Below are positions 11,732 to 22,068 of a DNA stretch of 64,000 nt, one piece after another. Numbering within the stretch: position 1 is the first letter of the stretch; each line of letters starts with the position of its first letter. Under the pieces are notes generated by a model. That model did no database searches, was not told the origin of the DNA, and worked only from the letters and a program-made list of their open reading frames with translations. This stretch comes from Glebionis coronaria (taxonomy: Eukaryota; Streptophyta; Magnoliopsida; Asterales; Asteraceae). The stretch covers positions 62,001-126,000 of the forward strand of contig JANFOE010000588.1 in the NCBI GenBank assembly GCA_025667525.1, read 5' to 3'. Made by a program: the position numbers and the translations under genes.

Positions 11732-14134
11732 ATGTCTGTTAGTGGTTCTGATGAGGAGGACGACGTTACCTTTCGTGATCCGAAATGCGATATGCACATT
11801 AGGGTTTCTAGTTTGTCCAGGGATGAACTTAAACTTATCATTAGGAAATATCGTATCCCTGATGATCTTCGCCCTCAATTACCGGATCCTTTTCACCATG
11901 GATCGACTTCCAGAATGTTTTATCAGCATTTATGAGGAATATCTGAAACATGGGGGACTGCGGATCCCTTTCTCTAGTTTCTTCCTAGCCATCATTCGGT
12001 ACTTCCATGTACATATTTCTCAGTTTATACCGATGAGTGTTAATCGTGTTGTTATGTTCGAGATACGGTGTCGCAGCCTAAGCATACCTACCACCGTCAA
12101 TCTTTTCCGGGTCTTTTATAGGTTGTGCAAACAAGGGCACTGGTTTTCCTTCGAGAGCCGCTAGCCCGCCAAATATGGTAAATGTTTGAGAGATAAAACC
12201 TCTAGTCTGAAGGGATGGAAGCGCAAGTGGGTTTTAATTGATAGAAGGGCCATTCCTCATGTCATGCCTTAGAGAGACAAGGATTCAGATGTTCATGATG
12301 ATTTCCCTACTCATTTTAATGAAGATCGCGCTAAGTTGCTTGCGGATAATCCTATAGCCCTTCGTCCTCCTCATAAGCATTTGTTGTTTCTTTCTGGTTT
12401 ATGGTATCCTTATGAGAACCCTCCTCTCCGTCGTATTGTTGTTGATCTTGATAAGAATGGTACTTATATATCACTTTTTTGTTTATCTTGTCTCTGCGGG
12501 CTCTTTTTGCTCGCTCTAACCGCTATTGCGTTTTCTTTCATGCAGAAATTAACATGGTCGAGTTCCTGAAGCTCCCTTCCTTTGATAACGCTAAAGTTGG
12601 CCGGGATGAGAATGCCACCATGCCGAATCCCGCTGCTCAAGTTACGCAGCCCTTGCCCATTGGTGCTAAGATTCCTGCTTTGAACCCCCAACAGGTAGCT
12701 GTGACTATTCCGGATCCCAAGATCTTGGCTGCCCATCTTTGTAGTGAGGGTAAGAATGCTGTTGTGAATGCTAAGAAGAGGCTTCAAGGTGGTGAGGCTT
12801 CGGGTCGTAGAACCAAGAGGAAGACCGTGAAAGGGGATGGTTCATCAGGGACGGAGGATACGGAAGTGCATTCCGCCTCTCCTCTTAATCATTCAAATCC
12901 TTCTCCGACCCAGGGCAAGCTTAGTAAGGCTAGTGGTAACAAGCCGGAGACCCTCCGCACATCAATCTTTAGTCCTATCCTGCTAACGACAACGCTCATA
13001 CTGATGATGCCACAAGTATTCTTACTAGTAATTCCCCCCTTTTTTGTTCTTGTTTCCTTTTTCCTTTTTCCTCCTTTTTTATTTACTCAGTCTCTTGTAT
13101 TTTCTTTAGGAGGTTCCGGACCTACCTTTCAGGAAGGGGGACCATCCCGCCGGTTTGTCCCTTAGTGGAGGTTAGAGGAGGATGTTCGTATTGACTCCCA
13201 CTATTCATCATGTGAGTTGCTGTTCCACTTGGCTACCCCGGCAGAAAAGGCTTAACTTTCCTTTCTTTTGAATTATGATGTGTTAAGTCACTCCTATCAA
13301 GCCTTGGCTAGGAGTACACTTACGCTCTCTGAGTTGATGAAAAGGTATGAGGCTTTGAGCCACGAGCATCATCGTTTGTCTTCCGCTCAACAAGGTGCGT
13401 AGGGCCACTTTGCATCTGGGAAGACCATGTTGGATCAAACGGCTCTTGCTCACAAGAAGCTGGAAGACAATTACAACGGGTATCTGAGCCGAGAGCAAGA
13501 ACATCTCGGTGTGATTGAGAAGCTACAGAAAGATGCTCAAGACCTCCGAAACCTGCTGGAGTCCAAAGACAAAAGGGTTGTGGAGCTAGAGAGATTTCAT
13601 GCCGAGAGCACCCAAACTCATATCAAGGACTTCGATAGGATCAAGGAGTTGGAAGATAATAACCGCCACTTAACTTACCTTCGTGCCCAAGCTGAAGTGG
13701 ACAAACAAGTCCTTGTGAGAGATGGTCTTCCAATCCTTGTTCACAAACTCTTTGCCAGATATGAGTACCACAGGTCTTTGTCTTTGAAAGCCAATGTCGT
13801 TTTCAATGGGGAATTTATGAAAGTTGTGGAGTTCAAATGTACACCTGAGGAGGTCGCAGAGGCTGTTGTTGCGGCGGAAAATCTGGACGTGGAGGCTGCA
13901 AAAACTTGGAAGGAGGATTTCACCACCCTGTTCTCGGCCGAGTATCCCTTTATCCATAAGGTGGCTGCTGCCAATAGGCTCCCGGTGGTGGATATCATGC
14001 AACTTACTCCAGCCGAAAAGTCCCATGTGCCTTCCTCCGGAGACCCCTCTTCTTCTGCTAATGCTTCTTCCACTTCAGATCCTACTCAGGAAGATCAAGA
14101 CACTCAGGTCGATGACGAGCAGCCAAAGAAGTGA
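11732..14134 (+). pseudogene. Antisense 'putative gypsy-type transposon' domain gene of the Tat element
   Basis: The conserved order matches the plant domain PF04195: ATG at 11732 (MSVSGSDEEDD), RVSSLSRDELKLIIRKYRIP, then in another frame LPECFISIYEEYLKHGGLRI and PFSSFFLAIIRYFHVHISQF, a KGWKRKWVLIDRRAIPHVMP block (about 12210-12270), and a C-terminal coiled coil (13427-13700, LAHKKLEDNYNGYLSREQEH...) with an acidic Ser/Thr tail ending at 14134. Two likely introns have consensus edges: 12460-12545 (GTACTTAT...CATGCAG) and 13016-13109 (GTATTCTT...CTTTAG). Joining exons at the first gives in-frame DKN-EINMVEF. A frameshift near 11890-11930, stops near 12162 and 12270, and further shifts near 12950-13420 disable it. 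In Tat elements such an ORF lies antisense to pol. Its role is not established. Confidence 0.75.
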
Positions 14135-14319
14135 AGGCCCGGTATGCCGGAGTTTGTAACCGTTTCCTGTGGAACTCGTATTTATTTTACTTATGTTTTG
14201 TAGTATCGATGGACAAGTTTCACCTGCAACTTCTTTTGTCATTATATTTATAATATGTGTGCCTTTTGATTCATCCATTGCGTTTTATGCTTTATATTTG
14301 TGTATCAACATGTGTTTTG

Positions 14320-14680
14320 ACAAGAGACATTGACTTTACGTTGCCTTTGATTTGCCTTCGGATTTCCCTTGGGGTATGTCCCATACTTGTATTTTTAACG
14401 CAAATTTTTAGACTATTCATGAGGGACATCGGCACCAGGCCGCTTTTAATTTGTCTCCGGACTACCCATGGGGCGCGTCCCGTGCATTTTTTTTGCACTT
14501 GTATATTTTTCTTATTGTTTCGGAAGACATCAGCACCGAGCCGCTTTTAATTTGTCTTCGGACTGCCCTTGAGGCGCGTCCTACACTTATACAAATTTTT
14601 GTTTACTAGGAAGACATCGGCACCAGACCGCTTTTAATTTGTCTTCGGACTACCTCCCGGGGCGCGTCCTATATTTTTAA
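14320..14680. repeat. Degenerate tandem repeat, about 95 bp, four copies
   Basis: Four successive copies share GACATCGGCACCAGGCCGC, then TTTTAATTTGTCTTCGGAC and GGGGCGCGTCC, starting near 14325, 14424, 14525 and 14610. The first copy is the most diverged. They lie between the convergent 3' ends of pol (minus) and the antisense ORF (plus), the place where Tat elements are known to accumulate tandem repeats. Confidence 0.7.
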
Positions 14681-14794
14681 TGCGTATTGATATATCCTTC
14701 GGTTAGCTAAGCCTCGATTTATAACTACTGCAATTAATTATGTTTAGAGAAGGAAACTTTCATTCATTGATAAACATTTGGTACATTGCTCATA

Positions 14795-15496
14795 TTACAT
14801 AAAGCAATTCTGTAAGTTGGTCACGTGCCAAGTACGCGGTATCTCCTTCCCGTCTAGGGTCTCCAACTTGTATGATCCAGTTTGGTAAGCTTCCACTACT
14901 CTGTAGGGTCCTTCCTAGTTAGGGCCGAGTTTTCCAATCTTTTCCTGCCTGCTAGGCATGTTGCATCGGTAGACGTAGTCTCCCACTTTGAAAGAGCATG
15001 GTTTGACTCGCTTGTTATAATATTGTTCGACCTTCTTCTTGTATTTTGCCTCTTGTATGGTCGCAGCCTCTCTTCTTCCCTGGAGCAGGTCTAGATTCAA
15101 CCGCATCTCTTCTTCATTTGCATCCTCGTTAAATAACAACGTCCTTGCTGATGGGGTGCCTATTTCTGCAGGAATCACAACCTCACTCCCATAAGTGAGG
15201 CTGAAGGGAGTCTCCCCGTTACTGGTTTTGAGCATTGTCCGATGCGCCCATAGAACGTGGGGTAGCTCGTCGACCCATCTGGTCATTCTTCTTCCCAATC
15301 TGGCCTTTTAACCATGCATCAACGATTTGTTTGGTCTCTCCACTAAACTGTTGGCTTGCGGATGTGCTACCGAGGTGGTCATTTGCTTCACATGCCATTT
15401 GTCACACCATTTCCCAAATGACCCATCTATCAACTGCTTGCCATTATCAGTTACTATCACCCTGGCAATCCAAACCTGCAAACGATATTCTCCCAA
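14795..15496 (-). pseudogene. Tat integrase, C-terminal part
   Basis: One frame covers the integrase core and C-terminus. It shows VIVTDNGKQL with the second catalytic Asp, SLVERPNKSLMHG with the catalytic Glu, the DELPHVLWAHRT and NGETPFSLTYG blocks, and the terminal EGPYRVVEAYQ / WHVTNLQNCFM segment ending with TAA at 14795-14797. Nonsense codons interrupt it at 15308-15310 (after MHG) and at about 14915 (a Trp codon turned into TAG before EGPYRVV). A frameshift near 15470 separates it from the upstream pol frame. Integrase would insert element cDNA into chromosomes, but this copy cannot make it. Confidence 0.8.
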
Positions 15497-17898
15497 ACGA
15501 ATTTCTTAACTTCCTTTCCGGTTATTTTAGCCACTGGTTTGGCATCAATCCATTTGGTGAAATAGTCGATTGCTACAACCACGAACTTGATGTTACCGGA
15601 GTTTCCACTAATTGGTCCCAAGATATCCATCCCCCACTGGTAAAAAGGCCATGGTGCCGTTATTGAATTCAAATTTGTCCTGGGGAGCCTTGGTATGGGA
15701 CCGTGTATTTTACATGAATCACATTTGGAGATCTCGTCCCATGCGTCCTGATGCATTGTGGGCCAGAAGTACCCTTGTCTCATTATCTTCGCGACAACCG
15801 ATCTTGATCTGGCATGCATTCCGCAAGCTCCCTCGTGAACCTCTCGAATGATATAGTTTGCTTGCAATGGGCCGACACACCTCAACATTGGGGATAAATA
15901 TGACTTTTTGAACAAAACTCCATTCTCCATGGTGTATTGTGGGATCTTCATCCTCACATTTCTGGCTTTTTCTGGGTCTTTGGGCCATACTCCTTCCTCC
16001 AAACATATTTTAATGGGTGTCATCCAACATTCCTCTTCCTCTTCTACTATATCATTGACCTCTTGCACGTCGATAGACCTTGCGTCCAAAGCTTCTACCA
16101 ATACTTCCTTGGTTAGGTGGTTGAATGCAACTGAGGCAAGCTTACTTAGGACATCGGCTTTTTGGTTCTTGTTTCGGAGGATGAGTTCGATGTTGAACAT
16201 TGTGAAGGTGAGGAGGCGTTCTTTGACCTTGGCTAGGTACTTAGACATCCTATCATCGCTTGCTTCAAATTTTCCTTTAATTTGACAAGCTACTAGCTTC
16301 GAGTCTACTTTGGCTTGCAACTCCTTTACCCCCATCTTTTCGGCTAACCGGAGTCCATCCAGGAGAGCCTCGTATTCGGCTTCATTATTTGAGCAATTGA
16401 AGTTAAATCGTCAGGCATATGTGAACTCTACTCCTTCCAGATTGATTAGCACCAGCCCGACGCCGGCTCCTTTACTATTGGCTGCTCCATCTGTGGATAG
16501 CACCCATTGAGCCTCCGGCTCCTCTTCCTCGGATATTTCATAAATCGTTGCTGCCTCTTGTTGATACAAAGGAGCTTCATTCAAGACGTCCGCTAACACC
16601 TGACCCTTGATAGAATTGCGAGAGACATAAAAAGTTTCATATGTTCCTAATTCTACTGCATATTTTGCCAATCTTCCTGAGGCTTCGGACTTGCTTAGTA
16701 TTTGTTTCAAAGGCTGGTCCATTATGACATGGATGTCGTGAGCTTCAAAATATCTCCTCAATCTTCAGGACAAATGCAACAATCCAAGCACCAATTTTTC
16801 CAATGGAGCATATATTTTCTCGGCGTCATGTAGCGTCCGACTCACATACCTCACCGGTAATTGCGTCCTGTTTCGTTTTGCTAAAAGCACACCGCTGACT
16901 ACATCCTTGGACGTGGCAAGATATACATATAAAACTTCTTTTTTGACGGGAGATGTTAACAACGGAAGATCTAGTATTGCCTTCTTTAGTTGTTGGAAGG
17001 CTTCTTCCGCCTTGTCTGTCCACCGGAATTCTTCTTTATTTTCTTTGGTGATATTCTTTAGTGTTTTGAAGAATGGCATTGACCTTTCGGCCGACCGAGA
17101 CAAGAAGCGATTGAGTGCTGCTAGCTTGCCGCTTAGAGACTGCATTTCTTTTAACGTTTTCGGAGATCTCATTTTTGTGATTGCTTTTGTCTTCTTGGGG
17201 TTTGCTCTTATACCTTCTGACGTTACCATGTAGCCCATTAATTTTCCTTCCTCGACCCCGAATGAACACTTTTTTGGGTTTAATTTCATGTTAATTCTTT
17301 TCAGATTGTCAAAGGTTTCTTGGATATCCACAAGCATGTCTTCCTCGGTTTTACTTTTGATCATCAAATCATCCACGTATGCTTCCAATTTCGTGCCAAT
17401 TTGCAAACGGAATGCTGAATCCACCAACCTTTGGTAGGTGGCTCCGACATTCTTTAGACCGAAGGGCATTTTCGTATAGCAGTATGTGCCTTCGTCGGTG
17501 TAAAATGTTGTCTTCTCTTCGTCTGCTTCGTCCATTAGCAGTTGGTGATATCGCTTATAGGCGTCTAGGAAACATTTGAATTTATATCCCATGACCGCTC
17601 CTATCTTTACGTCTATGTCTGGTAAAGGATAGTAATCCTTCGGACAGGCGGAGTTGAGGTTCTTGAAATCTATGCCCATTCGCCAATCGCCATCTGGCTT
17701 CTTTACTAGAACAGGGTTGGAAATCCATGTTGGGTACCTCACTGGTCGTATTATACCAGCCTTTGCAAGATCCGTCACGTCTCTTTTGACTGCTTGGCTT
17801 TTTACTTCCCCCAATGTCCTGCTTTTTTGTGTAACCGGAGCAACCTCTATATCGACATTCAGCGAATGCTTGATGATCCTCCTTGGTACGCCCGTCAT
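15457..17898 (-). pseudogene. Tat Pol: reverse transcriptase, RNase H, second RNase H, integrase N-terminus
   Basis: Apart from two TGA codons (16411-16413 and 16762-16764) one frame runs through the region. Reverse transcriptase lies at 17100-17898 (YPTWISNPVLVKKPDGDWRM, MPFGLKNVGATYQRLVD, catalytic YVDD in LEAYVDDLMIKSK). RNase H follows at 16765-17050 (TSPVKKEVLYVYLATSKDVV). The second RNase H lies at 15990-16510 (VLSTDGAANSKGAGVGLVL, NNEAEYEALLDGL, VDSKLVACQIKG). The integrase zinc-binding segment (VHEGACGMHARS, CDSCKIHG) and the first catalytic Asp (MDILGPIS) are near 15590-15810. The region between protease and RT is shortened near 17893 (about 30 residues missing compared with the family). 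Relatives keep one intact polyprotein here. Confidence 0.85.
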
Positions 17899-18655
17899 AC
17901 CCGTGGGCTACCAACTGCTCCGGATACCCGGGGTTAACACATATCTGCTCTGTCATATCTCCCGCTACCCTTTGTTGCTGATTGAACTTTTCATGGGCGA
18001 TCCATTTGTCTAATTCTTTTCCTACAGCCGTCGCTTTCATTTTTTCTATCTTCTGCCCATCCTCTATGACACTGCACTCGTAGATTGCTCGTCCTTTAGT
18101 TCTCATTGTTGCAATTCCATTAGGGGTGGGGAATCTCATGACTGAGTGCACCGTAGAGGGTACGACCCTTAATTCCCTGATCCCAGTTCCTCCAAGTATG
18201 ATGTTATAAGGGGATGGTACCCTAATCACAGTGAAGCTCATCACTGTTCGTCTTATTAGGTCATCCGATCCAAAGGTTACTTCCAAATCAATCTTTCCGA
18301 GAGGTGTGGTTTCCTCCCCTGAGAAGTTTAGAACTTTTGCATGATCAGGGATCAATCTCCTTCGAATCGAGGGGTCCAAATTTAGAAAGCAATGTTCGAA
18401 CATGACTTGCATCGTGGCCCCTTCGTCCACGAATACCCTTTTTACCCAAAATCCTTCTACCTTAGCTTCAAATATCAGAGGGTCATCAGATGCCTCGGCA
18501 TCAAAAACCGGAGGGAAGGTAATGGGGGCGTTCATCCAATCAACTTCGATCTTACACACCTCTTTTCTCTTCATCCCACTATACCTGCCTTCTATCATGT
18601 TTATTGTTTTTCCTTTGAAGTCTCTATTTCCTCTTCTTTGATTTCCCCTATTCAC
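17582..18655 (-). pseudogene. Tat aspartic protease region
   Basis: A 357-codon frame shows PITFPPVFDAEASDDPLIFE, then VKRVFVDEGATMQVMFEHCF, the position of the aspartic protease active site, followed by PYNIILGGTGIRELRVVPST. The active site reads D-E-G-A-T instead of the usual D-G/S/T-G, so catalytic competence is doubtful. After about residue 250 the frame (TKEDHQAFAEC...) is a shadow of the RT frame, marking the frameshift/deletion at about 17893. The protease would process the Gag-Pol polyprotein. Confidence 0.75.
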
Positions 18656-18671
18656 CCTGCCTCATAAATCC

Positions 18672-19464
18672 TTAACAAGATGATTTAGCTTGCCGGACTC
18701 CAAGGCGGCATCCAACTGCTTTCTTAACTGGTGGTAATCGTTGGTTGTTTTCTGGTCTGACCATGCCTTTGGTTGGAGGTGGTGGAGGAAGAAACAATTG
18801 CAATTCGGTGGCTAGGATCTCCTTAGGAAACTTGGTTAAAGTTTCCAACCCGGGACGCTGATATTGTCCTCCTCTTCCCTGGTTCTGGTTTACCGGAGGC
18901 ACATAGGGGGAAAAGGTGGGTTTAGATCCATAGTCATTCCTTTGGCGGCCCCTATTGCGTCCACGCGGTCAGGAAGAGATGTATCTTTCTTCCTTGCCAT
19001 ACTTTGGACCTCCACTGCCGCCTTCTCCCTACGGCAGTTCAGTATTCCTGAACACCTCTTCAGACTTGATGAAGTCATCTACCCTTCACATCATCTCTGC
19101 CACTGTCGCTGGATTATCGTCCGAGAAATGTCGAGCTAGTTCCGGACATTTAGCCCCATTCACAAAAGCCGACATCTTCATCACTTCGGGGACTCCCTGG
19201 TTATAACTTGCTTTGTCTGTCCAACGTTCCTTGAACACTGCTAAGGTTTCGTGAGCCTTGCGGATGATGGTGGTGATCTCCATGGGGGTTTTGAGGCTCT
19301 TTCTTCTTAGAGAGAATCTCTCCAGAAATTGGTCCTTTAGGTCATCCCAATTATCTATGCTACCTCTTGGCAACCTTTCAAACCACCCTCCTGCGGCTCC
19401 GTCTAACGTCTGCTGATACACCACACCGGCACCGGCCACTCTCCGGAGTTTGCTGCACCAGCAA
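18672..19464 (-). pseudogene. Tat Gag, truncated at its N-terminus
   Basis: A Retrotrans_gag core is visible at 19086-19439 (VYQQTLDGAAGGWFERLPRG, then SIDNWDDLKDQFLERFS, then KERWTDKASYNQGVPEVMKM). An in-frame stop follows MM at about 19085; the frame then resumes (RVDDFIKSEEVFRNTELP) and ends with a Gln/Pro-rich tail (18672-18902). Homology stops at about 19464, upstream of which the expected first half of the capsid domain is absent and unrelated DNA begins. This marks the truncation point of the element. Confidence 0.75.
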
Positions 19465-19849
19465 AACGAGTGATGTGATCCTTTTGTTTCTAGCTTTTCT
19501 GTTTACTGTTTTTTGCATCATTGTCCTGTTAATGTAATCAATCACTTTAAACCGCTAATATAGTATAAGAACAAATTACTAATATATTTAAGTTATTATG
19601 TTTTGACATATTCCCGTTAGAGAAAGTTGGAAGTTTAGAGTGATTATATTACCAAAGTAGATCGGGTTCAGATGAGTTGCTAGTGACGGCATCAAGTTCA
19701 TCAAGATCATTAAATATGTGAGAAGAATCGAGTCAAAGCAACGCAACTAGTTTATCAACCTGTACGAAAAATGACATCTTGTGGCCCAAAACCATTCGGA
19801 ATCACCCTGTCCATACTGCCACCTCTAATTGTAAGTGCTATGCAGGTTT
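19465..19849. other. Non-coding DNA between Tat truncation and RNase E/G exons
   Basis: No element boundary or clear exon was recognised. It probably belongs to an intron or an upstream part of the RNase E/G pseudogene. Confidence 0.35.
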
Positions 19850-20936
19850 AATGACTCGTTACGATAGTGTTCATATTTCCAAGAAAATATACATGAGAGG
19901 ACCTGGTTGCGGGTCATAACCAAGACTTTGCAGCCACCACGGTTTTTCTTTTTACCGTAAGGACGGTTGCTGCTGGTATATGATGTAACAATATACCAGC
20001 CAAGACTTTGCAGCCACGCCTGTAATGTTACATGGTGTAATGGGCCACGGTCTGTTGTCCAAGATCTTTTTTATTGATAAGGTAGAGTTAAATAAAAAAA
20101 TAATTCAAGATACAACTTGAGGTTACAAATTGCCTTTCTATGTGATGTAAAACAATGGTAGTTGATTCTCCGGTTACATTTTTTAGTTCTTATTTAATCA
20201 ACAACGGTGATTGATGACCTGCTCCTGATGTGTGTGAACGAGTTGAGTTATACAGCAAAACGAATCTACTATTTGATGATTGATGAATACAATATTGAAA
20301 ATGAATTGAACAACATGCTTAGTAAGAGGTGAGAAATTTCCACTTTTCATGTAAACTACATTGAAACTGCTCGAGTTAAAAATGATTTTTTTTGTAGAGT
20401 CCCACCACTATCTAGTGATAGAACAAATCGAGGATTTAGTCTCTGTTGATGTGAATGGATGACAGGGACGGAGCTAGGGGGTTCCCGCGGGTGCGCGTGA
20501 CCCTTATGGATTTTTTCTATGTAGTGTTAATTTGTGAAGAAAACATCGATTTTTTCAAAATCTATCTTAAATGCACCCAGTCAATCGGAACGTGTTTCTA
20601 CCCTTCGTTTTAATTCATTTTTTACATCTATTATATTACGGTTAAAAAAATTTGTGCACTCAGTTATATTCCGTCCTCGCTTCGTCCCTGATTCTTGGTC
20701 ATGGGACTTCCCAACAGAACGCTATTTTAGACGTCAATCTTGTAGCTGCTAAACAAGTAAGTTGAAGACAAGGCCCATCACCTCCGTGGATATACTGATA
20801 TGGATTACTGTATTTTCTTGTAAAATTGAATGTAATTAATTGGTAAGGTGTCAACTGATTTCAGATTGCTAGTGAAATATGATTAAGGGATATCGGTGGG
20901 ATTATCGTGTTGGCTTTCTTGATATCTTGGATGACT
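19850..20936 (+). pseudogene. RNE: Plastid-type RNase E/G homologue, exons upstream of the copia insertion
   Basis: Translation in shifting frames gives collinear blocks of plant RNase E/G: ERTWLRVITKTLQPPRF (about 19890-19945), VRTVAAG (about 19960), TMVVDSPVT (about 20140-20170), APDVCERVELYSKTNLLFD (about 20222-20280), DEYNIENELNNMLSKR ending at donor 20328/20329, YLVIEQIEDLVSVDVNG (20412-20456), GHGTSQQNAILDVNLVAAKQ (to donor 20756/20757), and IASEI-stop-LRDIGGIIV (20865-20936, acceptor CAG, donor GTAAGT). The family is a chloroplast endoribonuclease that processes plastid transcripts, and these blocks are its RNase H-like catalytic part. Defects include frameshifts near 20280 and 20912, a nonsense codon in the last exon (an Arg codon turned into TGA), and a MITE in the VNG-GHG exon. 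It is clearly a pseudogene; the 5' half of the gene is not identified. Confidence 0.8.
20463..20690. mobile_element. MITE-like element inside an RNase E/G exon
   Basis: A 228-bp segment has inverted ends CAGGGACGGAGCTAGG and, on the opposite strand, CAGGGACGAAGCGAGG. Such CAGGG...GGAGC termini are typical of hAT-like plant MITEs. It interrupts the exon exactly between codons for DVNG and GHG. The expected 8-bp target duplication is not clean (ATGGATGA left, ATTCTTGG right), so the superfamily is tentative. It has no coding capacity. Confidence 0.65.
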
Positions 20937-20959
20937 GTAAGTCTTTTGTTGTGTGTTTA

Positions 20960-21281
20960 TGTTGTAAATACGTTTTACGTATTAAGAAGGATCGGTCACT
21001 CCAACGATAGTCCATGTAATAGCTCGTAGTTTAGTTAACTTTTTTTATTTATCAAACAAGTCAAAGCCTAGCCTACAACATGTGTAGGCCGGCCCAAAGA
21101 TGTAAGCCCAAGCCCATTACAAGGCTTGGGTATATAAACCCTCTCCTTTGATGGAGAGGGTGTGTGGTTTCATATTTTACACATAGTTCTTCTTATTCTC
21201 TCTCTCTAGTTTTGTGTGAAATCCACCATCTCTCTATCTCTTTCTCTCTCTAAAAACATAAGCAAGATTTACAATTCTACA
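20960..21281 (+). repeat. Copia 5' LTR
   Basis: Begins TGTTGTAAATACG and ends ACAATTCTACA. A GGGTATATAAACC TATA box lies near 21129-21140. Confidence 0.95.
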
Positions 21282-21283
21282 AA

Positions 21284-21297
21284 TGGTATCAAGAGCC
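21284..21297 (+). other. Copia primer-binding site
   Basis: TGGTATCAAGAGCC lies two bases after the 5' LTR and is complementary to the 3' end of initiator tRNA-Met, with one inserted A. Confidence 0.85.
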
Positions 21298-21540
21298 ATG
21301 GGATGATTGTATTGTTCATGTGTTTGTGTTCTTGATTATCTCGCCATTTTTGATCCATTTTCACACGTCCAATTTTTTTTTGTGTTTTTGATGGTTTTTT
21401 CTTGATACAAATCTTCTACATAGTTGTGGTAGGGATTTGGTATAGTTACTTTGGCTAAAAACACAAAATTTTTGGGTGTTTTGATCATTTTTTGGCTTAA
21501 AATCATGAATTGGTTGAGTTTTGTCCGAGAAAAGTGGGAA

Positions 21541-21905
21541 TTATTCCGATCAGGTCATCGGAAAAGGGTTTATAGTACATTCCGATCAGTGTAATCGGAA
21601 TAGGGTTTAGGTATTCCGATTGGTATTCAGATTTGGTATTCCGATCAAGGTATTCCGATAGGTATTCAGATTTGGTATTCAGATTAGGTACATTCCGATT
21701 GGTATTCAGATTTGGTATTCCGATCAAGGTATTCCGATTTGGTTTATTCCGATTAGGTGCATTCCGATCAAGGTTATTCCGATTTGGTTTATTCCGATAA
21801 GACATTCCGATTAAGTATTCCGATTTGGTATTCCGATCAAGGTATTCCGATAACACATTCCGATCAGCATTCCGATCACTCTTCCGATCGCTATTCCGAT
21901 AATCA
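21541..21905. repeat. ATTCCGAT short tandem repeat in the copia leader
   Basis: About 30 imperfect repeats of ATTCCGATT/ATTCCGATCA spaced 9-16 bp, mixed with ATTCAGATT variants, fill the untranslated leader between primer-binding site and gag. The frames that appear here on either strand are products of the repeat. Confidence 0.85.
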
Positions 21906-22068
21906 CAAATTTTTCCATAAAGTGTGTAATTTTGACTTGGAATTTTTGGTTTGTTGAGAACATATTTTTGGGGATTTTAACATTGTTTCTCGACTTCAAC
22001 TCACAACAACAAACACATTTACTTTCTTTCATTGATCGATCAACGTTTGTAAATCTTAAGTTATTGAA

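Larger units (their letters stand above)
10706..19464 (-). mobile_element. Tat-lineage Ty3/gypsy retrotransposon, 5'-truncated
   Basis: Oriented on minus: gag (about 18672-19464), protease, RT-RNase H, a second RNase H, integrase (to 14795), a tandem-repeat 3' region, an antisense ORF on plus (11732-14134), and one LTR (10706-11292). The second, archaeal-type RNase H between RNase H and integrase, plus an additional antisense ORF, are hallmarks of the Tat (Retand/Ogre-like) lineage. Gag breaks off at about 19464 inside the capsid domain, and no second copy of the LTR is found to the right, so the 5' LTR, leader and gag start are missing. At least four nonsense codons and several frameshifts show it is dead. 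Confidence 0.85.

Noticed and set aside
11489..11878. 129-codon minus-strand ORF
   Set aside because: It is the complement of the antisense gene's first exon and promoter, which carries recognisable PF04195 motifs on plus.
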